Program-made: the position numbers and the translations under genes
Notes under the pieces: model-generated
Seen by the model: only the letters and a program-made list of their open reading frames with translations
Database searches by the model: none
Told to the model about the DNA's origin: nothing
In this document: piece after piece, positions 23,597-35,281 of the stretch
How the letters are laid out: the number at the start of each line of letters is the position of its first letter
Numbering within the stretch: the first letter of the stretch is position 1
NCBI GenBank assembly: GCA_949361645.1
Contig: OX442426.1
Coordinates: forward strand, 6,630,602 to 6,694,601
DNA from: Spongilla lacustris
Lineage: Eukaryota; Porifera; Demospongiae; Spongillida; Spongillidae
DNA: 64,000 nt
Reading direction: 5' to 3'

Positions 23597-23796
23597 NNNN
23601 NNNNNNNNNNNNNNNNNNNNNNNNNNNNNNNNNNNNNNNNNNNNNNNNNNNNNNNNNNNNNNNNNNNNNNNNNNNNNNNNNNNNNNNNNNNNNNNNNNNN
23701 NNNNNNNNNNNNNNNNNNNNNNNNNNNNNNNNNNNNNNNNNNNNNNNNNNNNNNNNNNNNNNNNNNNNNNNNNNNNNNNNNNNNNNNNNNNNNNNN
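23597..23796. other. Assembly gap (200 N)
   Basis: Exactly 200 N. The round number suggests a placeholder of unknown true size. It cuts the ATG16L1-like gene on one side and a tandem array on the other, so the two sides may not be truly adjacent. Confidence 0.95.
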
Positions 23797-24040
23797 CACC
23801 ATACATCTGTGTCGTTAAATGTTACCTCTGTACACCTTATGTATGTGTTGTTAAGGGGTCACCTGTACACCATACATCTGTGTCGTTAAGGGGTTACCTC
23901 TGTACATCTTATGTATGTGTCATTAAGGGGTTACCTGTACACCATACATCGGTGTGGTACCTCTGTATACCTTATGTATGTGTCGTTAAGGGGTTACCTT
24001 TACACCATACATCTGTGTCGTTAAGGGTTTTTTACTTTTC
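23797..24040 (+). repeat. Tandem array A (GTTAAGGGGTTACCTGTACACC)
   Basis: About six units of roughly 37 bases alternate CATACATCTGTGTCGTTAAG and CTTATGTATGTGTCGTTAAG, each followed by GGGTTACCT. It runs into the assembly gap. The inverted counterpart is at about 30085-30590. Confidence 0.85.
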
Positions 24041-24139
24041 ACGTAGTAGTGATGTAACCCATCTGATGCTGTGAAAATCTAAGTCTGGGTACGAGACTAG
24101 TAACGACAGTGGTTCCATTTACATCATGTACTTGCGTCT

Positions 24140-24455
24140 GCTGTGGGATCAAATCCATGGTCCCATTTACATCCTGTATGTGTGTATTTTGGGGTCAAAT
24201 CCATGGTCCCATTTACACACTGTAGGTGTATCTATTGTGTGGTCAAATCCATGGTCCCATTTACACCCTGTACTTGTGTCTGTTGTGGGGTCAAATGCAT
24301 GATCCTATTTACACCCTGTACTTGAGTCTGTTTTAGAGTCAAATCTATGGTCCCATTTACACCCTAAACTTGTGTCTGTTGTGAGATCAAATCCATGGTT
24401 CTATTTACACCCTGCATGTACTTGTGATCAAATCCATGGTCTCATTTACACCCTG
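24140..24455 (+). repeat. Tandem array B, left arm
   Basis: About seven units of roughly 46 bases, each containing CAAATCCATGGTCCCATTTA, then CACCCTGTACTTGTGTCTG. The larger inverted array at 29040-29995 has the same unit. Confidence 0.85.
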
Positions 24456-24479
24456 TAAGATCAGAACACATGAGATGTA

Positions 24480-25345
24480 TACGCGATTTATCTGCCAGTG
24501 ACTAACATGCCAGTATGCATAGCTAAATAACCCATTGCTTAACCCAGCTAGGCTACCTTCTTTCCTACCCCTTCCCCTCGCGATCTTTAAATATCCTAAC
24601 ACTCAGTGTTGCTTATGAGTACTACCTGTTGAGGGCCCAGAATAGCTAACACTCTTTTCATTGCTTAACACAGGCTTCCTTCATTCCTACCCCTTCCTGT
24701 CCCCTCTGAATCCTTGAATCTTACCATACAATTCTGTGTTCGATGTGCGAGTTTTGCTTATGAGTACTACCTGTTGGGGGCCCAGCGTGTCCCCTCACGA
24801 TTGTTCAATCTTAACATGGAATTCTCTGTGTTTGATGTGTAAGTGTGGCTTATGAGTATCACCTGTTGAGGGAACCCTCTTTTCATGCTTCCTTCTTTGC
24901 TACCCCTTCCCCTCTCGATCTTTCAATATCCTACCATGCAATTCTCTGTGAGTGGTGCTTATGAGTACTACCTGTTGAGGGCCCAATGTAGGTAACCCTC
25001 TTTTCATTGCTTAACCCGAGCTTCTTTCTTCCTCCTCGCTGTCCCCTCTCAATCTTTAAATATCCTACCATGCAACTCTCTATGTTTGCTGTGTGAGTGT
25101 TGCTTATGAGTACTTCATGTTGAGGGCCCAGTATGGGTAACCCTCTTTTGGTTGCTTAACACGTACAGGCTTCCTTCTTTCCTATCTCTTCCTATCCCCT
25201 CTCAATCCTCCATACAGTTCGCTGTGTTTGATGTGTGAATGTTCTAGTACTTGTTGAAGGCCCAGTAGAGTCAACCCTCTTTTCATTGCTTAACCCAGGC
25301 CTCTTTCTTCCGTACTCCTCTCAATCCTTCAGTCCTTTCATGCAT
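24480..25345 (+). repeat. Tandem array C (about 140-bp units)
   Basis: About six diverged units, each with GCTTATGAGTACTACCTGTT, GAGGGCCCAGT, AACCCTCTTTTCATTGCTTA and CCTACCATGCAATTCTCTGT. An inverted copy of the first part lies at 26166-26642. Confidence 0.8.
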
Positions 25346-25980
25346 GCACCACATAAACTGCCCATGAACATGGCAGCATTACTATCATACACCTAGTAGA
25401 GTTTGTTCTGGACTGCAGTATGTGGATTTGCCTTCATCCACAGTTTGACCAAGGTCTGAATAAGAGAGACAGAATGTAGGGGGTGCACTGTTTGTTCTTG
25501 AATACATTTACATGTAAACCCTAGGACCATGTGCATGAATAATGCATCTCATTGTTTAGTGTAGCTAATTTTTCATTCCTAAACCAACAGTTTAGGTAAC
25601 TAATTAAATATTGGTGCATGGACCATGGCATACTCATTGCTAAAAGGAATTGATCTTGATTTATGCTGGATGCTGCAAGACCAATATTTGGAAGATGGAG
25701 CACCTGCCCACTGTTTATAGGAGTAAGAGGATGAAGAGCAGTAGCCAGCATGAAGTACCGATCTGATGCCCGTAGATTTTTTTTTGGCTGTGACCCAACT
25801 CTCAAGTCAATGACCCTGCAAGACCTGCAGCTGGTTATCACCAACCCAGCCATGATCAGGAGAGCAACATCATAGATTTGGAACTAAAAACTCAATGGCA
25901 ATTATGGACTGTAACTGGAATATTACATAGCTATATTTCAGTGATGAAAGAATGCTTTCCAAAAGCACACATAACAGAAA

Positions 25981-26165
25981 GAGGGAGGGAGGGGGAGTGA
26001 GTGAGTGAGTGAGTGAGTGAGTGAGTGAGTGAGTGAGTGAGTGAGTGAGTGAGTGAGTGAGTGAGTGAGTGAGTGAGTGAGTGAGTGAGTGAGTGAGTGA
26101 GTGAGTGAGTGAGGGAGGGAGGGAGGGAGGGAGGGAGGGAGGGAGGGGGAGTGAGTGAGTGAGTT
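25981..26165. repeat. GAGT/GAGG microsatellite
   Basis: An almost perfect (GAGT)n tract with GAGG-rich interruptions. It sits at the edge of the inverted copy of array C. The Ser/Leu/Pro/His-repeat frames across it are artefacts. Confidence 0.95.
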
Positions 26166-27179
26166 GCATGATAGGATATTGAAAGATCGAGAGGGGAAGG
26201 GGTAGGAAAGAAGGAAGCCTGTGTTAAGCATGAAAAGAGGGTTCCCTCAACAGGTGGTACTCATAAGCAACACTTACACATGAAACACAGAGAATTCCAT
26301 GTTAGGATTGAACAATCAAGAGGGGACACGCTGGGCCCCCAACAGGTAGTTCTCATAAGCAAAACTCACACATCAAACACAGAGAATTGTATGGTAAGGT
26401 TAAAGGATCGAGAGAGGACAGGAAGGGGTAGGTTTAGAAGGTAGCCTGTGTTAAGCAATGAAAAGAGGTACTGGGCCCTCAGCCCACACATCAAACACAC
26501 AAGGTTGCACGGTAGGACAGGAAGGGGTAGCTTTAGAAGGTAGCCTGTGTTATAGCAGGGTGATTTAGCTATGCATACTGGAGCGTTAGTAACACTGACA
26601 GATAACTCTGAATCACGTATACATCTCATGTGTTCTGATCTTTAAAAACTGAACTTGTTATGAAAAGACAATTGTCTATAGTCTTGTGATCGATTCATTA
26701 GAAGCACACATGTATGTGGATTGCTGTCGAGTATTAGGTATTTGTGTATGTGCATGGTATAGCAATGCTCCTACAAATTTTTAAGTGCATGAGTGATTAG
26801 GTACAGAGAGGTGCATGGAATGATTGAAGGATTGAGAGGGGACAGGGTAGGAAAGGAAGAAAGCCTGTGCTAGTCTATGAAACAAGGGTTAGCCATGCAT
26901 GCTAGTGTGTTATAAGCCCTCAACAGTTACTCATACGTAACACTCACCCCCATGTCTACCGATTTTTAACTGAACTTGTAATCAAAAGGCAATGTCTAGT
27001 GATTGATTCACTATAGTCCTATTGGAATGCACACTCTTATGGAATGGTGTCAGGTATTGTGTATTAGCAATCTGTGCATGGGCATATCAAAGAACTCAAA
27101 AGTGTAGGAGTAATGTGGATTAGGTACAGAGAGATGCATGGAAGGATAGAATAATGTAGAGGAGACAGCTAGACCTCAG

Positions 27180-28535
27180 CATGCATGTGGAGTGGAACCT
27201 TCAACTGGAGCCGACCCCAAATACTGGGGCCAGCCACAATGGCCTTCTATCCTAGCCCCACACAGCTCCTCACTGCAAATGCAAATGAAGCCACTACCTA
27301 TGAAACCATTATCCCCCACACTACAAGAGGACTTACTGGTAGGGGAACCATCGTGGAGCTACCATCTCGCATTGGACAAATGGGGATACCACCACTGGAG
27401 CAGCCTCCATTTGTAGAGTGTACCTGCCTACGTTTTTCTCTTCACACATTTTGTGTTGTAGATCTACATGTAGATCTGAACTACTATAGACATGTACATG
27501 TACAGAGTAAAATTTATCTGGTGTGAAGCCATGCTGTTAGTGGTGAATATGGTTACCTGCCCTATCAGTACTGATTGCGGTGGGTCTGCACCCGTGGTTG
27601 GTGTATATAGACAACCAAGGCTTGCAGAGGGCGTTTTGCCTACTGGGAACTACATAGGTCTACTGTACTGTACGCGAGTAGCAAAATATGGAAGTGCCAT
27701 TTTAAATTGCATGCACAGTCACAGCTACAATGTGGCACGATGAAGACATCAGAATTCATGACCACACAAGTGGAGTTAATAGACCCTACAAATTTAATGG
27801 ATTCATCAACTACGTTATACCTAGCCCTAGGCTGGTGTTTCTGCAAAAATGTATGTGCGCGGGTAGTGTATAGTGGCCGTGGGGCACAGGTGAAACTGGG
27901 TTACACTGGTAATGTCTGGTGACATCTCTGACAGTGTAGGGTCTGCTAACTTCACTTGTGTGATCATGAATTCTGATGTCTTCATCGTGCCACATTGTAG
28001 CTGTGACTGTGCATGCAATTTATGTGACATTCAAAATGGCACTTACATGTTTTGCTACTAGTTCTCAGTACATGTAGGCAAAACGCCCTCTGCAAGCCTT
28101 GGTTGTCTATTACACCAACCACGGGTGCAGACCCACCGCAATCAGTACCGATAGGGCAGGTAACCGTATTCACCACTAACAACATGGCTTCACACCAGAT
28201 AAGATTTACACAAAACACGTAGATCTACATGTCTACAGTAGTTCAGATCTACATGTACAACACAAAATGTGTGAAGAGAAAAACGTAGGCATGTACACTC
28301 TACAAATGGAGGCTGCTCCAGTGGTGGTATCCCCATTTGTCCAATGCGGGCTGGTAGCTCCACGATGGTTCCCCTACCAGTAAGTCCTCTTGTAGTGTGG
28401 GGGATAATGGTTTCATATGTAGTGGCTTCATTTGCATTTGCAGTGAGGAGCTATGTGGGGCTAGGATAGAAGGCCATTGTGGCTGGCCCCAGTGTTTGGG
28501 GCTGGCTGCAGTTCAAGGTTCCACTCCACATGCTG
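27180..28535. repeat. Inner palindrome with 600-bp arms carrying a duplicated exon-like frame
   Basis: The arms 27180-27791 and 27937-28535 are inverted copies. The plus strand of the left arm and the minus strand of the right arm both read GPATMAFYPSPT, then LLTANANEATTYETIIPHTT and RGLTGRGTIVELPSRIGQMG. A GTAGAG donor-like site follows EQPPF. The right-arm copy has a stop where the left has Gln. The right-arm frame extends outward (28535-28753) into Pro-rich sequence absent from the left arm, so the right arm is probably the source. Confidence 0.7.
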
Positions 28536-29039
28536 AGGTCTAGCTGTCTCGACCCCATTCGACCCTGGTAATGTGGCAGCTGGCAGCTCTCCGGCCTGTT
28601 GGTAGTATGATTACACCATATGTAAGAGGGGTGTTTAGGGGTGGGTGGGAGGGCTGGTCGTGTGGGGACTGAGAGTGCTATTGAGTAGGGGATGGCCTGG
28701 GCCTCGGATACAACTTGCAGTAGAGGAGGATAGGTAGTGGGAGATAGGGCCATGGGGATGAATGGGGCATGTGTGAATCCAGTTGATGGCTCCTCTAATA
28801 TTGTGGGGGGTGCCGATTCCTATCGCAGTGTGAGAGCTGCATTATTGTGGGGACCCCCAATGACCCTGTAGGATTTTTTAGCACCTGATTGCTCCCTTGC
28901 TGACAGTCTGATAACTCCACCTGCAATTGCTCCATGCACTAGTGCTAACTGTCTGGATATGTAGTGTGGGGCTATTAAGTCAACTTGCATTAATGGTTCT
29001 GTCCGCTAGCAGAGAGGGAGCTGACCTGATTGGACCCTG

Positions 29040-29995
29040 GGCGATTACAGGGTGTAAATGGGACCAATGCATTGACCGCACAACCGACACACATACATGT
29101 ACAGAGTGTAAATGAGACAATAGATTTGATCCTAAAACAGACTCAAGTACAGGGTATAAATGGGATCAAAGATGTGACCCCACAACAGACTCAAGTACAG
29201 GGTGTAAATGGGAACATGGATTTGATCACAAGTACAGGGTGTAAATCAGACCATGAATTTCATCCCACAACAGACAAAAGTACAGGGTGTAAATGGGACC
29301 AATGAATTGACCCCACAACAGACAAAAGTACAGGGTGTAAATGGGACCAATGAATTGACCCCACAACAGACACAAGTACAGGGTGTAAATGGAACCATGG
29401 ATTTGACCCCACAACAGACACAAGAACAGGGTGTAAATGGGACCATGGATTTTACCCCACAACAGATACAAGTACAGGGTGTAAATGGGACCATGGATAT
29501 GACCCCACAACAGACAAATGTACAGGGTGTAAATGGGACCAATGAATTGACCCCACAACAGACACAAGTACAGGGTGTAAATGGAACCATGGATTTGACC
29601 CCACAACAGACACAAGTACAGGGTGTAAATGGGACCAATGAATTGACCCCACAACAGACACAAGAACAGGGTGTAAATGAGACCATGGATTTGATCACAA
29701 GTACAGGGTGTAAATAGAACCATGGATTTGAGTCATTACAACAGACACAAGTACAGGGTGTAAATGGGAGCATGGATTTGACCCTAAAACAGACTCAGGT
29801 ACAGGGTGTAAATGGGATCATGCATTTGACCCCACAACAGACACAAGTACAGGGTGTAAATGGGACCATGGATTTGATCACAAGTACAGTGTGTAAATGG
29901 GACCATGGATTTGACCCCAAAATACACACGTACAGGATGTAAATGGGACCATGGATTTGATCCCACAGCAGACACTAGTACAGGGTGTAAATGGG
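29040..29995 (-). repeat. Tandem array B', right arm (about 20 units)
   Basis: About 20 units of roughly 45-47 bases read GTACAGGGTGTAAATGGGAC, CATGGATTTGACCCCACAAC and AGACACAA on the plus strand. This is the inverse of array B. Because the unit length is often a multiple of three, long repetitive frames arise on both strands; none is treated as a gene. Confidence 0.85.
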
Positions 29996-30619
29996 ACCAC
30001 TGTCGTTACTAGTCTCGTACCCAGACTTAGATTTTCACAGCATCGGATGGATTACATCACCACTACGTGAAAAGTAAAAAATCCTTAACGACACAGATGT
30101 ATGGTGTACCCCTTAATGACACATACATAAGATGTACAGAGGTAACCCCTTAACGACACAGATGTATGGTGTACAGGTGACCCCTTAGCAACACATACAA
30201 AAGGTGTACAGAGGTATCCCCTTAACGACACAGATGTACAGTGTACAGGTGACCCCTTAACAACACATAAATAAGGTATACAGAGGTACGACACAGATGT
30301 ATGGTGTACAGGTAACCCCTCGATGACACAGATGTATGGTGTACAGGTGATACCTTAACAACACATACACAAAGTGTACAGAGGTAACCGGACTTAACGA
30401 CACAGGTGTATGGTGTACAGGTGACCCCTTAACAACACATACATAAGGTGTACAGAGGTATCCCCTTAACGACACAGATGTATGGTGTACAGGTAACCCC
30501 TTGATGACACAGATGTATGGTATACAGAGTTAACCCCTTAACAACACAGATGTATGGTGTACACTGCAGAGGTGACCTTAAACTATACAAAAAGCATGCA
30601 TCTCACAATATGGTTCATT

Positions 30620-32010
30620 TGTCATGAACCATTGTTGGTCTTGTTGTAAGTATACAGTGCGGCTGGGGTGCCGTACGTCTTGCCACACACCGAACAGGAA
30701 AATGGCCTGTCAATTTCAGATTTTAGCGTACGCCTCGCGGCCTGCGCTTGGGTGGACCCTGGCTTCCTTTGTCGACACTGGAATCCGTGTTCGTCACCTG
30801 GAACAGCAGGCTGCTTGTGAGTGTTCTTTTTGTGCAGGGACAGGGGGCCTGGCTACTGGCATACTTCTTGCCACATACATGTACAGTGCATTGGTAGGCA
30901 AGGATTAGTTCAGACCTGGGTCTGCAAATTCCTCCTGCCAGAAACACAGCTATTGCCTTCACCTTGCAATTCACTGTGAGTGTCATCTGCATACATGTAC
31001 TTATGACCCTCAACAGTAGGTAAGTGAGGAAGGTCTTGGTTTGTCATTTTCTGCTACTGCATGGGATGAAGCATTACCGCATGTGTAGGAAGAGTTGGCC
31101 TCTGAGCTTTGTGAAGGCTTTGGACACACCTTGTCCCTTTTCTTGGGGTCACGAACGTATTCCCTCACCTTCTCGTACAGGTACAGTGACCGCGTCAGGG
31201 ACAATCCACTTGGGGGTAATAACAGGTGGCATCACTTGGCTCTGATAAGCCTAATGTCCTTTATGGCCACTCCAGCCCTCAGCATGGTTACCTCGGTGGG
31301 GTTTGTGTCCCATGGCAAGGTCTCCATCCTCACGACACCAGGGTGGTCTTGATCAAACTCAAATGTGCGGTAGTGTCCTAGGCCAACCAGAGGACCAAAC
31401 CACTGGCCCAAGAAGGCATTCCAGTCCTGGTACAGCTGTGACACACAAGTGACATCCTGGCCACACTGCCGGACACAGTCAGCTAGGTTCTGCTGTAAGT
31501 CCATTTATTGGGATGTGTGGCTTCCCTTGATTGAAATTGTGGGGGCTGCCAACTCCATTTGCAGCAAGAGGGATAGCAGTGTCTCCACTGGTATACTATT
31601 GTGGAGGCTGACCCCATTGGTTAGTTTGTGGCTCGTGTGTATAAGGGTCTGATATGGGCAGGTGGTTCCATAGGTAGTGCGGGTTGGTGGCGTCTGCTGT
31701 TGGTTATGCGGGGCTGCTGTCTGGACTTGCAATGTAGCGAGGCATATGTGGGGGTGGGGCTGGTGTCCATCCGCAGCTGTGGGAATCAGGGTCTGGGTAC
31801 GAGACTAGGGCTGCTGGCTCTTAGTCATTTAGGGGCTGCTTACTCCCTACAACCACCATCGTCAGTAGTATAACCGCCGTCACTACCGTTCTCAATCTCC
31901 TCACCTCGTCGAATGTATCTTGAATATCGATCGTCGTATCCGTATCGCTCAAACTCGTCCGCCGATTGAAACTCTTGCGAGTGTGTTGTCTTCAGTGGAC
32001 GTCGCCATAT
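30620..32010 (-). pseudogene. Broken C2H2 zinc-finger gene
   Basis: Minus-strand frames, separated by stops and at least one frameshift, run in order. First is an acidic segment (FERYGYDDRYSRYIRRGEE) near 31870-31990, then a Gln/Pro/Thr-rich part (31732-31505), then WNAFLGQWFGPLVGLGHYRT and FEFDQDHPGVVRM (31504-31232), then LTRSLYLYEKVREYVRDPKK (31204-31010). Two zinc fingers follow: CTV-CGKKYAS shifting frame into LSLHKKNTH, and RPFSCSVCGKTYGTPAALYT with Tyr and Asn where the His ligands belong. It is either a decayed host regulator or a mobile-element accessory gene. The Pro-rich frame at 28753-28310 on the same strand could be its continuation. I do not recognise the family. Confidence 0.5.
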
Positions 32011-32187
32011 CCGTTATCTACATAGGAGATAACGAATAACAACTGTGACAGGGACGATACATTAAATACTTACCCATCAGATCTAGCTAGCGCAGTATGG
32101 GTGTGGCTATAAGTTATCAAAGTCTCGGCCCACAGGAAGTAGTTGCATATTCATGTGCTTTGATGAATGGAAGCGGGCCTCGCACGT

Positions 32188-32573
32188 CCAACGGCGCGAT
32201 TCGAGCGGGAAACGTGTACCAACTTTGCGCCGCTGTATCTCCGTAACGGATGACATAAAAATTAACGAACAGAACAAATCGATAGGTATAGGACCTCTCT
32301 ACCTACAAACCGATTTTGAAGCGATTTCATTACTCCTACCTAAAGTTATGGCGGGTGTGAACCCGGTGGGGTATCGAACATTGCAATACTGGCACGGAGC
32401 AAGTGCAAGACTCCAAAATGGATTCTAAAATAGAGAAATGGTGTGGTATGAAGTGTTGAAAATAGGAAGTCGATAGCTTTTACCGTTCAGAAGTTATAGC
32501 GATTCAAACATAAGGGAATTTTATAACATTTTATATATATATACGAAGGCTCATTTTGTCGTGAACTGTCCCA
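32188..32573 (+). repeat. Dispersed repeat, single arm of the 7.6 kb palindrome family
   Basis: Matches the right arm of the palindrome in the hAT element over its length: ATCTCCGTAACGGATG, ATTAACGAACAGAACAAATC, GGACCTCTCTACCTACAAAC, TTGAAGCGATT, AAAGTTATGGCGGG and a closing GAACTGTCCCATATA. No head-to-head partner is present here. An AT-rich palindromic stretch follows at 32575-32625. Confidence 0.8.
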
Positions 32574-33329
32574 TATAATTATATATATAATATTATAATT
32601 ATATATATATAATATTTTTCACTAAGTTAAAATACATACATAAAAATAAAAAAGAAACATAGGATGAAAACATGCTAAAATTTCGGTGTGTGCTCCATCA
32701 TCAAACCTAAACCACATCGCTGTTTCACTCTAGAAGCCTCATAAACCTGTGCAAAAACACAGGCTACCAGATATCAAGATTACAAATGAACTTTTGAATT
32801 CCTTGCAAGGCTAGCTATAGATATACGTATAATTCATGTATATGTACGCTTGATAAAATGCTCTGTGTAGGAGACCGTCAGCAGATCATGAAACAACAAA
32901 CGGTTGTATTAGTGTTTTGTTTTGAAAGATGAATGCTTTTAAAACTTCACGTCCAAGGATGTGTACTACATGTACATGTACATTATATATTTTCAGCCGT
33001 TTCTGGACTGAGATGAATCTCGGGTGAAAAGTGGTCGATCGATCGCTGGCGTCGTTGGAGGTGTATATCGATAACACTGGTGTCCCAGCTAGGTCTTATG
33101 GAAATATCTATTCGTTCTACTCCCATGTTAAAAATCGCCAAAACACGCGAATTTTTTGTTTTATAAATCCAATTTTTGTAGGGATTTAAAATGCCCTGTC
33201 ACTTTTTCCCTGAAGTGAGATTTTTATTTATATTTTAAAAGCAGATTCGTAATACTCTCTTCAAGCTCCACAGCATTTGACGATGGGGTCTCGTACTGAT
33301 TTCCTTGCATTGGAACCCGTACAAATTCA

Positions 33330-34140
33330 ATGGCATTACATGTGTAAGTGTGAATTAAATGGGTATACGAATGCATGGGATCCAGGGTTGCATGTATTCA
33401 CAAATGGTGGTTTTCCTCAAGTCTGGCACTGTTTGTTGGATTCTGGAGTGGATTAAGCTTCATGGACTTCTTACAGCACAAACTGAAGCCATGTTCATGT
33501 GTCATTTTTCAAATCATAGGTCTTGCAATATACATGTAGTTTAGTTATAGGTAGCATATATATTTATTGTCAAGAATGATGATGTCAGAACATTGCCATA
33601 AAGAATCTCAATGCTTCCTGCAGCCATGAGCTAACTCTAGCTACAATGTGCAAAACCCATATATGCATGTGACAAAGTAAACTCGAGAGCCAACCTCCGT
33701 TATTTTGTTTAAGCTTTTTAATGTTACAAATTTAGCACGGAAGGGTTTCAAGTTGGGGAGGGGACATTGGACCTCGTCCTTTTTATTGGGAACCTGCTAA
33801 GTAAGGTCTTCCATGCTAAACAGCTCACGCATTTGGTTAACGAACAGGCCCACTTATTAACATATTGTCAGTAGGTTGTCTAACCTTTTTCATGAATCAA
33901 AATCGATTATTTCGACTATGAAAAAAAGTCCAATCTGTATTCCAGGTTTATAGCAACTTGCAAATCGGTTATTGAACATTAAATCGATTTTTGCAATTAA
34001 AATGCACTATTAATTTGCCAACGTTTTTTTCCCCTTTTTAATATTTATATTGACACTATAAATCCCAGTTTCTCAAGCCTAATACACGTGCTTATGCCAA
34101 CTTTAAGTCATTAAAACAACAGTTATACGTGCCCTATAAG
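33330..34140. repeat. Segmental duplication, upstream block, copy 1
   Basis: Matches 46440-46939 plus 50184-50460, and its last 100 bases match 61305-61420. It keeps the ancestral empty sites for two transposons: GAACCTGC at about 33790 (the 46940-50183 element) and TAA at about 34059 (the 58931-61304 element). No gene is visible in it. Confidence 0.8.
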
Positions 34141-34149
34141 ATATCATAG

Positions 34150-34162
34150 TATTGCATGAGGT

Positions 34163-34193
<31 letters not shown>

Positions 34194-35105
34194 CGGGCGG
34201 GGGGGAGGATCCACTGTTTTTATGACTTCCAAATTCGATAAGATCTGTTGAAGTCCATGAAGCGTCATTCCAGAACCCAAATAACAGTGCCAGAACCACA
34301 ATCCGTGAATACATGCACCCCTGGGTCCCATGCACTTGCGCCCCTTGCGTGCATGGTGCAACAGAATGTGCGCACCAAGCACGCGCATTCTGCATGTTGT
34401 ACCAGACAAAATAACTATGGACCTATAGAGCCTGGGGCATATTTTTTGCACAAGGATGGTGATGCAGACTACAGCACCATGCATGAACACTGATGTAAAC
34501 CACACAGCCAGGCAGGACAACCAAGTTAAATTCTGCATTTCTCTTGCATGTAAACTTTGAGAACCATCGGTCCCTTGCATATGCCGCTCAATACATAAAT
34601 GAATGCATGATTTACTACTGAGACAATGTTAATTAGCATGTAAAATTGAAATTCCCGCGCGCGCGTAATTCCAATTCCTTGTATCTTATACTCAATAAGT
34701 TTTTGTCTACAAATCCTACGTCAATATAATTATATATATGTTTTTTATAATACTTGCTTCACTCATTTTTACCTATAACCCTGGGAGCGACAATGCATGT
34801 TTGTGATAACATAAAGATGGGGCCTGGTGGGCGGCAGGTGGTGCTGTCGGACACCTGCATGTTTACGCTCAGGTATGTGCCTGTTAGCATGTTCTCTGAA
34901 GAGCGCTTCCGTCATTTCTGGCCACAATTGAAAACTGCGTACACTGTATATGCATGTAATCACTATGAAGAGCAGGTGGGAGGGGGGGGGGGGGGGGGGG
35001 GGGGATCCACACTTTATGACTTCCAAATCCGATTTTAAAGATCTGTTGAAGTCCGGCCACAAAGCGTCATTCCAGAACCCAAATAACAGTGCCAGAACCA
35101 CCATG
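34150..35105. repeat. Pair of poly-G-initiated repeats
   Basis: Sequences at 34162-34303 and 34982-35102 both consist of a G run, GGATCCAC, then a stretch including TATGACTTCCAAAT, AGATCTGTTGAAGTCC and AAGCGTCATTCCAGAACCCA. They are direct copies of one dispersed element. Confidence 0.7.
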
Positions 35106-35281
35106 TGTGCATACTACACCTACTAACTATTACAACTATGTTGCTATCATGATCAACGACATGAAGGATATCCTGTATTGATTAAATGCAAATCCTTCAC
35201 TACGCACGAGCTTGTCTATCGTCGACTATTTAAGACGCTTGGACGCATGAACCGATTATATACGTCTGAATCGGAGCTAGG

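Larger units (their letters stand above)
23797..30590. repeat. Nested inverted-repeat region built from tandem arrays
   Basis: Outer arms: tandem arrays at 23797-24475 are inverted copies of those at about 29040-30590, including the unique link around GTCTGGGTACGAGACTAG (24083-24100 and 30010-30027). Inner arms: 27180-27791 and 27937-28535 are near-identical inverted copies around a 145-base loop. A third pair, 24466-24960 and 26166-26642, is inverted around a microsatellite. The two outer arms differ in repeat number and in what separates them from the inner arms. Confidence 0.8.

Noticed and set aside
25870..26231. Ser/Leu/Thr/His repeat proteins on the minus strand
   Set aside because: Direct translation of the (GAGT)n/(GAGG)n microsatellite.
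29226..29773. Long overlapping frames on both strands rich in Cys, Val and Pro
   Set aside because: They are products of the 45-47-bp tandem unit, open in several frames at once because the unit length is near a multiple of three. No start context or conserved domain.
34134..35104. Minus-strand frames ending in poly-Pro
   Set aside because: The poly-Pro comes from the G homopolymer, and the rest is dispersed repeat sequence without a domain.
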